Assembly: GCF_039929605.1 (NCBI RefSeq)
Contig: NZ_JBDSQX010000182.1
Span: 1 to 64,000, forward strand
Length of the DNA: 64,000 nt
Source of the DNA: Pelomonas sp039929605
GTDB taxonomy: Bacteria; Pseudomonadota; Gammaproteobacteria; Burkholderiales; Burkholderiaceae_C
Direction: 5' to 3'
Below, piece by piece: positions 19,420 through 26,494 of the stretch (positions are counted from its first letter, which is position 1; each line of letters begins with the position of its first letter). The notes beneath the pieces are model-generated. The model made no database searches. It had not been told where the DNA came from and saw only the letters and a list, made by a program, of their open reading frames with translations. A program made the translations under genes and the position numbers.

Positions 19420-19497
19420 GGCTTGTTGAACTGGCGTCGGACACAAGCAGTCGCTGCGGACTGCTCGTGCCTACGGAAGGCCCGGCGCTTGGCCCGC
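19420..19497 (-). repeat. R2 repeat, copy 3 (short form)
   Basis: Read on the minus strand it begins GCGGGCCAAGCGCCGGGC and contains the hairpin GAGCAGTCCGCAGCGACTGC flanked by GTAGGC and GTGTCCGAC. It matches the inner module of copy 4 at 39845. It starts 11 bp after the SDR stop codon. Confidence 0.65.
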
Positions 19498-19510
19498 ATG
19501 CGCTGCGCGC

Positions 19511-19540
19511 AAAAAGAAAAGGCGCCCGAAGGCGCCTTGT
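19511..19540 (-). terminator. Rho-independent terminator of the RRM gene
   Basis: On the minus strand a GGCGCC/GGCGCC stem with a short TTCG-type loop is followed by TTTTCTTTTT. It lies 29 bp beyond the stop of the glycine-rich RNA-binding protein gene. The strong stem and U-rich tail are textbook. Confidence 0.85.
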
Positions 19541-19568
19541 CATTCATGCTGGGTCAGCAGAGAGCTGC

Positions 19569-20168
19569 TTAGTAGCTGCCGCCGCCGTAGCCGCCGCCGC
19601 CAGAGCGACCGCCGCCACCACCGCCGTAGCCGCCGCCACCGCCGGAACGGCCACCGCCGCCGCCGCCGTAGCCGCCACCACCGCCGTAGCCACCGCCACC
19701 GCCGCTGCTGCCACCACCGCCGTAGCCGCCGCCACCGCCGGAACGGCCACCGCCGCCACCGCCGAAGCCGCCGCCACCGGAGCGGCCACCGCCACCACCG
19801 TAGCCGCCGCCACCGCCGGTGCTGCCACCGCCACCGCCGCCGTAGCCACCGCCACCGCCGCCGAAGCCGCCACCACCGGAACGGCCACCGCCGCCACCGC
19901 CGAAGCCGCCCGGGCGCTCTTCACGAGGACGAGCCTCGTTGACGACGATCGCACGGCCTTCGAGGGCCTGACCATTCATGCCGTTGATGGCTGCTTGAGC
20001 CTCAGCGTCAGATGCCATTTCGACGAAACCGAAACCCTTGGAACGGCCCGTCTCGCGGTCCATCATGACCTTTGCGGAGGTCACCGTACCAAACTGACCG
20101 AACGACTCTTGCAACGACTCGTCACGCACGCTGTAGGCCAGATTGCCCACATAAAGCTTGTTTCCCAT
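19569..20168 (-). CDS. Glycine-rich RNA-binding protein (RRM)
   Basis: A 199-residue protein with one RRM at residues 1-80: RNP2 is KLYVGNLAY and RNP1 is RSKGFGFVEM. A glycine-rich tail of about 110 residues follows, built of GGGGGYGG, GGRSGGGG and GGGGFGG units. This architecture matches cold-induced bacterial RRM proteins that bind RNA and may act as chaperones. It is a single gene with its own terminator. The 5' side has roughly 220 bp without a gene, enough for a long leader of the kind seen in cold-regulated genes; I see no specific element there. The tail is a simple repeat whose copy number may vary between strains. Confidence 0.93.
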   Translation of the reverse strand: MGNKLYVGNLAYSVRDESLQESFGQFGTVTSAKVMMDRETGRSKGFGFVEMASDAEAQAAINGMNGQALEGRAIVVNEARPREERPGGFGGGGGGRSGGGGFGGGGGGYGGGGGGSTGGGGGYGGGGGRSGGGGFGGGGGGRSGGGGGYGGGGSSGGGGGYGGGGGYGGGGGGRSGGGGGYGGGGGGRSGGGGYGGGSY

Positions 20169-20389
20169 GGGGAAGCCCTTCTCTACTCAAAACCAAAAAA
20201 CCATGTGGAGCTTCAACCCATCGTGAACCATTCAAGCGAAGGTGCGGCGTCCAGACACAGGCGAATCATTATGGTGGCCGGGTAAAGAATTGCGCGCCAG
20301 CCCTCCCGCAAGTGTTGTTTTTCAGATCTAGAGCAAACCCTGGAGGGGCCGCCGCCTCAAGTTCGCGTCATCGCTACCATCCTCGCCCG

Positions 20390-21289
20390 ATGAGCCCCTC
20401 TCTGTTACCTGCCCTCGCCCGCGTCCTCGCCAGCATTGACGCGCCCCGCAACCTGCGCGCCCTCTATGCCCTGCTGGCGGGCTTTTGCCTGGCCGGCCTG
20501 CTGCTGGCCATGGCGCAGTCGGCCCTCGCCCGCAGCGAGGAGCTGCTCAGCGCGTTGTGGCTGGGCTTGGCGCTCGCTGTCGCCTTTTTCGGCGTCAACA
20601 CGACCGGCCTGATGCTGATGGACCAGGCGCGCGGCCTGCCTGTGCGCGACCCGCAGGACGCACTCGCCGACGCGCTGCGCAGCGGCCATCGCGTGCTGCT
20701 GGCCTTGCTCGCCTGCGTGGCGCTGGCCGCCGTCGGCGTGGCGTTGCTGGCCGGCCTGCTGTGGGCCACACGCTGGCCCTGGGTGGGCGCACCGCTGCTG
20801 GCCGTGGTGCTGCCGGCCGGCGTGCTGCTGCTGGGCGGCCTGGCTTTCGTCGTCGTCATCCTGGTCGGGCCGCTGGCCGGGCCGGCGGTGTGGGCCGGGC
20901 GGCGCAGCACCGGCGTGCTGGCCTTCCTGCGCGAGCGGCTGCGCCACGGCCTGCCCGAAACGGCGCTGCTGATGGCCACGGTCTACCTGCTCGTCGCGCT
21001 GACCACCGGCGCCGTCAGCTTTGTCGTCGTGACCGGCGGCAAGCTGCTGGCGGGCCTGGCCATCCTGGGTGCCGGCATCGAGTTGCCCGCGCGCCAGCTG
21101 CTGGCCGGCGTCATGGGCCTGGGGCCTCGCGGGCTGGGGGCCAGCGGCGTGGCGCTGGAAGGCGGCAACCTGGGCCTGGCGGCGCTGATCGGCGGCGGCA
21201 TCGTCTTTGCGCTGGCCCTGGTGCTGCCGACATTGGTGTGGTTGCGCGGCTGCTGCGCGGTCTACCTGGCGCTGACCGAGGCGGAATGA
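20390..21289 (+). CDS. Multi-pass membrane protein of unknown function
   Basis: A 299-residue protein with about six predicted transmembrane helices, for example LYALLAGFCLAGLLLAMAQS near residue 24, ALLACVALAAVGVALLAGLL, VVLPAGVLLLGGLAFVVVIL and a final one at IVFALALVLPTLVWL. The start is the ATG at 20390; the open frame upstream has no coding character. The short loop DQARGLPVRDPQDALADALRSG is the most distinctive soluble part. I do not recognise the family. The start codon of the next gene overlaps its stop by 3 bases, so it is coupled to the BtuF-like gene. Confidence 0.75.
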   Translation: MSPSLLPALARVLASIDAPRNLRALYALLAGFCLAGLLLAMAQSALARSEELLSALWLGLALAVAFFGVNTTGLMLMDQARGLPVRDPQDALADALRSGHRVLLALLACVALAAVGVALLAGLLWATRWPWVGAPLLAVVLPAGVLLLGGLAFVVVILVGPLAGPAVWAGRRSTGVLAFLRERLRHGLPETALLMATVYLLVALTTGAVSFVVVTGGKLLAGLAILGAGIELPARQLLAGVMGLGPRGLGASGVALEGGNLGLAALIGGGIVFALALVLPTLVWLRGCCAVYLALTEAE

Positions 21290-22077
21290 CGCCACGCATC
21301 GCGTCGCTGGTGCCCAGCGCGACGGAGACGCTGGTAGCGCTGGGGCTGGGCCCCTGCCTGGTCGCCCGCACAGGTTTCTGCATCCACCCGGCCGACGCGG
21401 TGAAGGACGTGCCCAAGGTGGGCGGCACCAAGGATGTGAATCTGCCCAAGCTGCGGCGGCTCGCGCCCACCCACGTCATCGTCAACGTCGATGAGAACCG
21501 GCGCGAGACGGCCGAGGCGCTGAAGGCCTTCGTGCCCGAGGTCATCGTGACCCACCCGAGCAGGCCCGAGGACAACCTGGCGCTGTTCGAGCAACTGCGC
21601 GCTGCCTTCGCCAGCCAGCCGGGCGTCAACCAACGTGCGGCGGCGCTGTCGGGCGAGTTCTCGGCCGCGCTGGCCCGCTGCCGCGAGCAGGCGTGGCCGG
21701 GCGAGAACGTGCTCTACCTGATCTGGCGCGACCCGTGGATGACGGCGGCGCGCGACACCTACATCTCGACCTTGCTGGCCGAGACCGGCTGGCGCACCTG
21801 GCCCGACGTGCTGGGCGGCGAGCACGGCGCCGGCCGCTACCCCACGCTGACCGGCGATGAAGCCTGGCTGCCCGGCATCGACCGCGTGCTGCTCAGCTCC
21901 GAGCCCTACCGCTTCGGCCCCGCGCACATCGCCGAGGCGCAGGCGCTGTGCCCGCAGGCGCGCGTGCAGCTTGTGGACGGCGAACTGCTGAGCTGGTGGG
22001 GCGTGCGCGGTGCGGCGGGGCTGGACTATCTGCGCGGGCTCAGCGATCCCAGTCGATGCGAACGAGCAGGCGCTTGA
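21286..22077 (+). CDS. BtuF-like (cobalamin/helical-backbone) substrate-binding protein without signal peptide
   Basis: A 263-residue protein of the helical-backbone metal/cobalamin-binding fold: RIASLVPSATETLVALGLG at the N-terminus, then LPKLRRLAPTHVIVN, and YLIWRDPWMTAARDTYIS in the second lobe. Unlike transporter-linked BtuF proteins it has no signal peptide, and no BtuC or BtuD genes are near, so it may be cytosolic with another role. It is coupled to the preceding membrane protein. Its last 38 bases overlap the 3' end of the reverse transcriptase gene on the other strand. Ligand unknown. Confidence 0.82.
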   Translation: MTPRIASLVPSATETLVALGLGPCLVARTGFCIHPADAVKDVPKVGGTKDVNLPKLRRLAPTHVIVNVDENRRETAEALKAFVPEVIVTHPSRPEDNLALFEQLRAAFASQPGVNQRAAALSGEFSAALARCREQAWPGENVLYLIWRDPWMTAARDTYISTLLAETGWRTWPDVLGGEHGAGRYPTLTGDEAWLPGIDRVLLSSEPYRFGPAHIAEAQALCPQARVQLVDGELLSWWGVRGAAGLDYLRGLSDPSRCERAGA

Positions 22078-23350
22078 GTTTTTCGGCCTTGACGGCGTTG
22101 AGCTGAGCCGCCCAGGCGACGCGGCCCTGCAGATGGGCGCGCCAGTCGGCGTGGCCGTCGCGGTTCTGGCCGGCGGGGCCGTCGACGACACAGCGGTGTA
22201 GCGTGGCCTTGAGCCGGTCGAACTCGTCGCGCGCCAGGTTGGGCTTGTCGTTGACGACGATGCCGCAGACCGCTTGCCGCTGCGCGACGCCGAGGCTGCG
22301 CGTCTTGCGCGGGTTGACGACGAAACCCTCGTCCGCCGCGATGGCCGCGACCCAGGCGGCAATCTGGCGCACGGGCAGCGTCGCCAGGCCGGAGACGACG
22401 AGGTCGTCGGCGTAGCGGCTGTAGCGTGCGCCGAAGGCCTCGGCCAAGCCGGTGAGGCGGGCATCCAGGCCGAAGGCGCAGAGGTTGGCCAGCGCCGGTG
22501 ACGTCGGCGCGCCCTGGGGCAGGTGGGCGTCGCGCAGGCGCTGGCACTGCTGCCAATCCAGGTGGCCCTGCGCGCGCAGCCAGGCTTCGGGCGTGGCCGT
22601 GGTGCACAGCGCAGTCAATGCGCGGGCTACCGCCGTGGAATAGCCCAGCGTCTTGAACAGGGCGTGGACCCGCGCGGCGCGCACCGTCGAAAAGAAGTCG
22701 CTCAGGTCGAAGCGCAAGACCCGACCCTGCCCCGCATGCCGGGCCGCGTGCTGCACGACCGAGCGGCCCGGCGTGTAGCCGAAGGCGGCTTCGTGCGGCG
22801 GTAGGGCGTTCAACAACTGGCCGAGCAGGCGGCGCTGCACGGCGCGCAGATGCGGCTCGGGCACCTCCAGCAGCCGCCAGCCGGCGCTGCGCTTGCGGAT
22901 GAGGCAGGGGCGGTAATGCTGCTGCGCCAGCGGGCGGCGACGTTGCCAGTCGACGGGCAGGGTCAGCCGCCACAGGCCGGCGGGCGTCATGCCCAGACCT
23001 CGGGCCAGCGCGCCGACGGTGGGCCAGTGCGGGCGCTCTAGGCCGGCAGGCGCCCGGGCCAGCTCGTCGGGTGGCTGCAGCAGCCAGTGGCGGGCGACGG
23101 GGCGCGCCTCGCTGCGCCAGGCCTGGGCAAAGCTGTCATGCGCCTGGACGCGCTCGGCCAGCGTCTGCACGTCCAGCCGCCCCCAGACCTCGCCCGGTAC
23201 GCGGGCCATCGCCTCGGCCAGCTTGGCCAGCCACGGCGGGCGGGCGGCGAGGCAGACGGCCATGCGCGCCGCCAGCCCGTCGGCGTCGCGCGGGCCGGCG
23301 AGCATCGCGCGGGCCAGTGCCCGGGCAGTCATCGTGCGGGCGGTATCCAC
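22040..23350 (-). CDS. Retron-type reverse transcriptase with N-terminal extension
   Basis: A 436-residue reverse transcriptase. The GTG at 23350 is chosen because GGGAG lies eight bases upstream; an ATG at 23332 is possible. The polymerase motifs appear in order: LRFDLSDFFSTV (213-224), LPQGAPTSPALANL (277-290), YSRYADDLVVSG (310-321, catalytic YADD) and VCGIVVN (361-367). The C-terminus LQGRVAWAAQLNAVKAEKL resembles retron RT thumbs. Residues 1 to about 140 are an extension before YRPCLIRKRSAGWRLLEVP; myxobacterial retron RTs, as I recall them, have a similar region. No maturase, endonuclease or phage gene is near. The upstream 185 bp fold into a retron-like RNA. Probably makes multicopy single-stranded DNA; no effector gene is evident. 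Confidence 0.88.
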   Translation of the reverse strand: MDTARTMTARALARAMLAGPRDADGLAARMAVCLAARPPWLAKLAEAMARVPGEVWGRLDVQTLAERVQAHDSFAQAWRSEARPVARHWLLQPPDELARAPAGLERPHWPTVGALARGLGMTPAGLWRLTLPVDWQRRRPLAQQHYRPCLIRKRSAGWRLLEVPEPHLRAVQRRLLGQLLNALPPHEAAFGYTPGRSVVQHAARHAGQGRVLRFDLSDFFSTVRAARVHALFKTLGYSTAVARALTALCTTATPEAWLRAQGHLDWQQCQRLRDAHLPQGAPTSPALANLCAFGLDARLTGLAEAFGARYSRYADDLVVSGLATLPVRQIAAWVAAIAADEGFVVNPRKTRSLGVAQRQAVCGIVVNDKPNLARDEFDRLKATLHRCVVDGPAGQNRDGHADWRAHLQGRVAWAAQLNAVKAEKLKRLLVRIDWDR

Positions 23351-23372
23351 CCTGTTCGTCTCCCTGAAGAAA

Positions 23373-23534
23373 GGTGCGGCGCGCTGCCCGAGCGACGGGT
23401 GATGCGTGAGCAGTCTGGCGAGAACTCGCCACCAGGCTCACGCCCTGCTGGACGCGAGATCGAGAACCCCCGGGGTTGCCCCGGAGTGCATGCCGGTGAA
23501 GGCTTGCGAAGACCTCGGGCAGCGGCCGCCACAC
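23373..23534 (-). ncRNA. Candidate retron msr-msd RNA
   Basis: Read on the minus strand, the region starts with CGCTGCCCGAG (23524-23514) and ends with its exact complement CTCGGGCAGCG (23392-23382). Outward extension with two bulges (GTGGCGGC against GCCGCAC) gives about 18 pairs, like the a1/a2 stem of retrons. Inside are an eight-pair stem CTCCGGGG/CCCCGGGGG with a CAA loop (msr-like) and a long hairpin CGTGAGC/GCTCACG with an inner GGCGAG/CTCGCC stem (msd-like). It ends 23 bp before the RT start, the usual retron order. The folding is by eye; transcript ends and the branching G are not determined. Confidence 0.6.
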
Positions 23535-23560
23535 GATGGTAGCCGCCACAATCCGCGCCC

Positions 23561-24202
23561 ATGGACATCTACAAGCCCCTCGTTGCGCTGCTGGCCATCG
23601 TGAACCCGGTGGGCGTCGTGCCCTTCTTCATCCACTTCACGAGCAACCTCACGCGCGAGCAGCGGCGCCGGACCATCCTCGTCAGCGCCTGCACGGCCGG
23701 CATCGTCATCGCCTTAAGTGCGCTGTTCGGGCTGAAGATCATCGAGTTCTTCGGCATCTCACTGGCCAGCTTTCAGGTCGGCGGCGGTTGCCTGCTGCTG
23801 ATCAGCTCGTTGCAGATGCTGAACGCCCAGCCGGCCGAGGCGCGCAAGGAGGACGTGACCGAGGGCAACAGCAAGGCCGACGCGGGCGCCAGCATCGCCG
23901 TCGTGCCGCTGGCCATCCCGCTGCTGACCGGCCCGGCCACCATTTCCACCATGGTCATCTACGCCGACAAGACGCGCGTCTGGTGGGAGCTGGCCATCCT
24001 GTGCGGCTATGGCGTCGTCGTCACGGTGGTGACCTTCATCGCCTTCACGGCCAGCAGCAAGATCGCCAAGGTACTGGGCCAGACGGGCATCAACATCATG
24101 ACGCGGCTGATGGGCTTGATCCTCGCCGCGCTGGCGGTGGAGCTGCTGGCGGACGGGCTGATCAAGCTCTTCCCCGTGCTGGCCGCGCGGACCGTCGGCT
24201 GA
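23561..24202 (+). CDS. MarC family integral membrane protein
   Basis: A 213-residue protein with six predicted helices and the MarC pattern: PLVALLAIVNPVGVVPFFI at the N-terminus, QVGGGCLLLISSLQML in the middle, and VPLAIPLLTGPATISTMVIY, a conserved feature of the family. The C-terminal helix is GLILAALAVELLADGL. MarC proteins sit in the inner membrane; despite the name no role in multiple antibiotic resistance is established. The gene is divergent from the retron RNA and 16 bp before creB on the same strand, so it may be co-transcribed with the cre genes. Confidence 0.92.
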   Translation: MDIYKPLVALLAIVNPVGVVPFFIHFTSNLTREQRRRTILVSACTAGIVIALSALFGLKIIEFFGISLASFQVGGGCLLLISSLQMLNAQPAEARKEDVTEGNSKADAGASIAVVPLAIPLLTGPATISTMVIYADKTRVWWELAILCGYGVVVTVVTFIAFTASSKIAKVLGQTGINIMTRLMGLILAALAVELLADGLIKLFPVLAARTVG

Positions 24203-24218
24203 GGCGGGGCAGGCACGC

Positions 24219-24893
24219 TTGACGACCCTGCTGCTGCTGGAAGACGACCCCGCCATCGCGGACACCGTCGTGTTTGCGTTGCAGCGCGAGGGCTTTCGCG
24301 TAGAGCACCGCGCCTGGCTGGCCGAAGCGCGCGAGCGGCTGCGCCAAGCGCCGGCACCCGAGCTGCTCATCCTCGACATCGGCCTGCCCGACGGCCATGG
24401 GCTGGACCTGTGCCGCGAACTGCGCGCCGGGCCCTTGTCGCACCTCTCGCACCTGCCCATCATCGTGCTGAGCGCGCGCAGCGACGAGATGGACCGCGTG
24501 CTCGGCCTGGAACTGGGGGCGGACGACTACCTCGCCAAGCCCTTCAGCCCGCGCGAACTGGTGGCACGCGTGCGGGCGCTGCTGCGCCGTGCGCAGGCCG
24601 CGCCCGCCATGGCGACGGGCTTTGCGGTGGACGGCTCGCGTGTGCGACTGGACGGCGCGCTGCTCAACCTCACCAAGCTGGAGCTGGGCCTGCTGCTGAA
24701 GCTGCTGCAGGCGCCGCAGCGCATCCACTCGCGCGAGGTGTTGCTGGACGCCGTCTGGGGCGTCAGCGCCGACAGCAGCGACCGCACCGTGGACACGCAC
24801 ATCAAGACGCTGCGCGCCAAGCTGCGCGAGGCGGCGCCTGGGCGCGACCCGATCAAGACACATCGGGGCATGGGCTATTCATTGGAGCCGTGA
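24219..24893 (+). CDS. creB: Response regulator CreB (OmpR class)
   Basis: A 224-residue OmpR/PhoB-class regulator. The receiver domain has the acidic pair LLEDDPA, the phosphorylation Asp in LLILDIGLPDGHGLDL near residue 53, and the Lys in DYLAKPFSP. The winged-helix domain ends with SDRTVDTHIKTLRAKL and HRGMGYSLEP. The start is a TTG at 24219; no ATG or GTG is available before the first strand. The call as CreB rather than another OmpR regulator rests on the neighbours creC and creD and on the direct repeat before creD. An R1 repeat separates it from creC. Confidence 0.9.
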   Translation: MTTLLLLEDDPAIADTVVFALQREGFRVEHRAWLAEARERLRQAPAPELLILDIGLPDGHGLDLCRELRAGPLSHLSHLPIIVLSARSDEMDRVLGLELGADDYLAKPFSPRELVARVRALLRRAQAAPAMATGFAVDGSRVRLDGALLNLTKLELGLLLKLLQAPQRIHSREVLLDAVWGVSADSSDRTVDTHIKTLRAKLREAAPGRDPIKTHRGMGYSLEP

Positions 24894-24913
24894 CTCTGTC
24901 GCCAAGATTCATG

Positions 24914-24989
24914 AACACAGCCACAGAGACACAGAGACACAGAGAAAGCCCCACTCTCTCTGTGCCTCCGTGTCTCTGTGGCTGTGTTT
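24914..24989. repeat. R1 hairpin repeat, copy 2, between creB and creC
   Basis: Left arm AACACAGCCACAGAGACACA, right arm ending GTCTCTGTGGCTGTGTTT. The arms pair over roughly 33 bases around a short GC-rich loop. The repeat fills most of the 120-bp gap inside the operon and ends 24 bp before the creC start. Confidence 0.85.
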
Positions 24990-25013
24990 GGAATTGGATT
25001 TGGAATTCCTGAC

Positions 25014-26435
25014 ATGCGCCTCGGCCTGCGCGTCTTCTTCGGCTTCTTCCTCATCGCCGGCTTGAGCGCCGTGCTGCTGCTGAAGGTCTTCCTCGCCGAG
25101 GTGAAGCCGAGCGTGCGCGAGGTCATGGAAGACCTGATGGTGGAGGCGGCCTACCTGCTGGCCGAGACGGCGGCGGACGAGCTGGACGCCGACGGCCTCA
25201 AGCCCGGCAGCCGCCTCGGCGCGCAGTTGCAGCGGTATGCGAAGCGCGAGGTCAACGTGCCGATCTGGGGGCTGCGCAAGGAGAGCCTGGACCTGCGCCT
25301 GTACGTGACCGATGCGCGCGGCCGCGTGCTGCTCGACTCCGGCCAGCCCTCCGCCGTGGGCCAGGACTACTCGCAGTGGCGCGACGTGGCGCTGACGCTG
25401 CGCGGCGACTACGGCGCGCGCTCGACGCGCTACGCGGATGACGACCGCAGCACCATCCTCGTCGTGGCGGCACCCATCATCAAGGACGGCCGGACGCTGG
25501 GCGTCGTCAGCGTCGCCAAGCCGGTGGCCAGCGTGCAGCGCTTCATCGACCGCGCCGAGCGGCGGCTGTACTGGGCCGGCGCCGCACTGCTGGCGGCCAG
25601 CCTTGTCGTCGGTGTGGCGGTGACGCTGTGGCTGGTCGCGTCCGTGCGGCGGCTGCGGCGCTACGCGCAGCAGGCCCAGGCCGGCCACGCCATCGCGCCG
25701 CCCGACATGCCCGGCGAGCTGGGCGACCTCGCGCTGGCCATGGACGACATGCGCCGGCGGCTTGAGGGCCGCGAGCAGCTGGAGCACGACGTGCGCGCAC
25801 TGACGCATGAACTCAAGAGCCCGCTGGCCGCGCTGCGCGCCAGCGGTGAGCTGCTGCAGGACGAACTGCCTGCCGCCGACCGCCAGCGCTTTGCCGCCCA
25901 GGTGCTGGACCAGACCGCGCGCCTGCAGACGCTGGTGGAGCGCGTGCTGGGGCTGTCGCAGCTGGAGGCGCAAATCGGGCTGGGTGAACGGCAGCGCCTG
26001 GCATTGGTGGGCTGGGCCGAGGCGCAGCTGGAGCGCCAGGCATCGCGGCTGGCGCAGAAGGGCCTGAGCGTCGTGTGGACGGCGCGGGACGACGTGGCCG
26101 TGGCCGCCGACGCGGCGCTGCTGGAGCTGGCCTTCGGCAACCTGCTCGTCAACGCCATCGACTTCGCGCCTGCGGGCTCGACGCTGGAACTGGCCGTTAG
26201 CGCTTCGCCCACCACCGCGCGGCTGACGCTGCGCGACCACGGCCCCGGCGTGCCGGCCGCAGCCTTCGCGCAGTTGGGCAAACGCTTCTTCTCCACGGCG
26301 CGGCCGGGCAGTCTCGTGAAAGGCTCGGGCCCGGGCCTGGCGATTGCGCGGCGCGTGGCGGAGCTGCATGGCGGGCGGCTGGCGTTCGAGGCGGCGCAGC
26401 CGGGCCTGCGCGTTGGCTTGATCCTGCCGCGCTGA
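25014..26435 (+). CDS. creC: Sensor histidine kinase CreC
   Basis: A 473-residue kinase starting at the ATG at 25014, which directly precedes the first membrane helix (RVFFGFFLIAGLSAVLLLKVF). A periplasmic sensor domain of about 150 residues contains LRLYVTDARGRVLLDS and VAAPIIKDGRTLGVVSVAKP, and a second helix (GAALLAASLVVGVAVTLWLV) follows. Then come a HAMP-like linker, the H-box DVRALTHELKSPLAALRASG with the phosphorylated His, the N-box FGNLLVNAIDFAP, and the G-boxes LRDHGPGVP and GSGPGLAIARRVAELHGG. CreC responds to carbon and growth conditions in E. coli; here the signal is unknown. Confidence 0.92.
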   Translation: MRLGLRVFFGFFLIAGLSAVLLLKVFLAEVKPSVREVMEDLMVEAAYLLAETAADELDADGLKPGSRLGAQLQRYAKREVNVPIWGLRKESLDLRLYVTDARGRVLLDSGQPSAVGQDYSQWRDVALTLRGDYGARSTRYADDDRSTILVVAAPIIKDGRTLGVVSVAKPVASVQRFIDRAERRLYWAGAALLAASLVVGVAVTLWLVASVRRLRRYAQQAQAGHAIAPPDMPGELGDLALAMDDMRRRLEGREQLEHDVRALTHELKSPLAALRASGELLQDELPAADRQRFAAQVLDQTARLQTLVERVLGLSQLEAQIGLGERQRLALVGWAEAQLERQASRLAQKGLSVVWTARDDVAVAADAALLELAFGNLLVNAIDFAPAGSTLELAVSASPTTARLTLRDHGPGVPAAAFAQLGKRFFSTARPGSLVKGSGPGLAIARRVAELHGGRLAFEAAQPGLRVGLILPR

Positions 26436-26436
26436 C

Positions 26437-26452
26437 TTCACGCTCGCTTCAC
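26437..26452 (+). promoter_or_regulatory. Cre-tag: CreB binding direct repeat upstream of creD
   Basis: TTCAC GCTCGC TTCAC is an exact match to the published CreB-binding arrangement, two TTCAC boxes six bases apart. It begins one base after the creC stop and lies 43 bp upstream of the creD ATG. This supports direct control of creD by CreB. Confidence 0.8.
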
Positions 26453-26494
26453 ACAGCTCGTCAGGCCCTCACATCGCCTCGCGATGCTGGCGGC

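Noticed and set aside
19467..20285. 272-codon Ala/Thr-rich frame opposite the RRM protein
   Set aside because: It is the complement of the glycine-codon repeats; the RRM motifs and the terminator fix the coding strand.
22040..23350. RT as a group II intron maturase or DGR reverse transcriptase
   Set aside because: No maturase X or HNH domain, no intron ends, no template/variable repeat pair near; the motif set and upstream fold suit a retron better.
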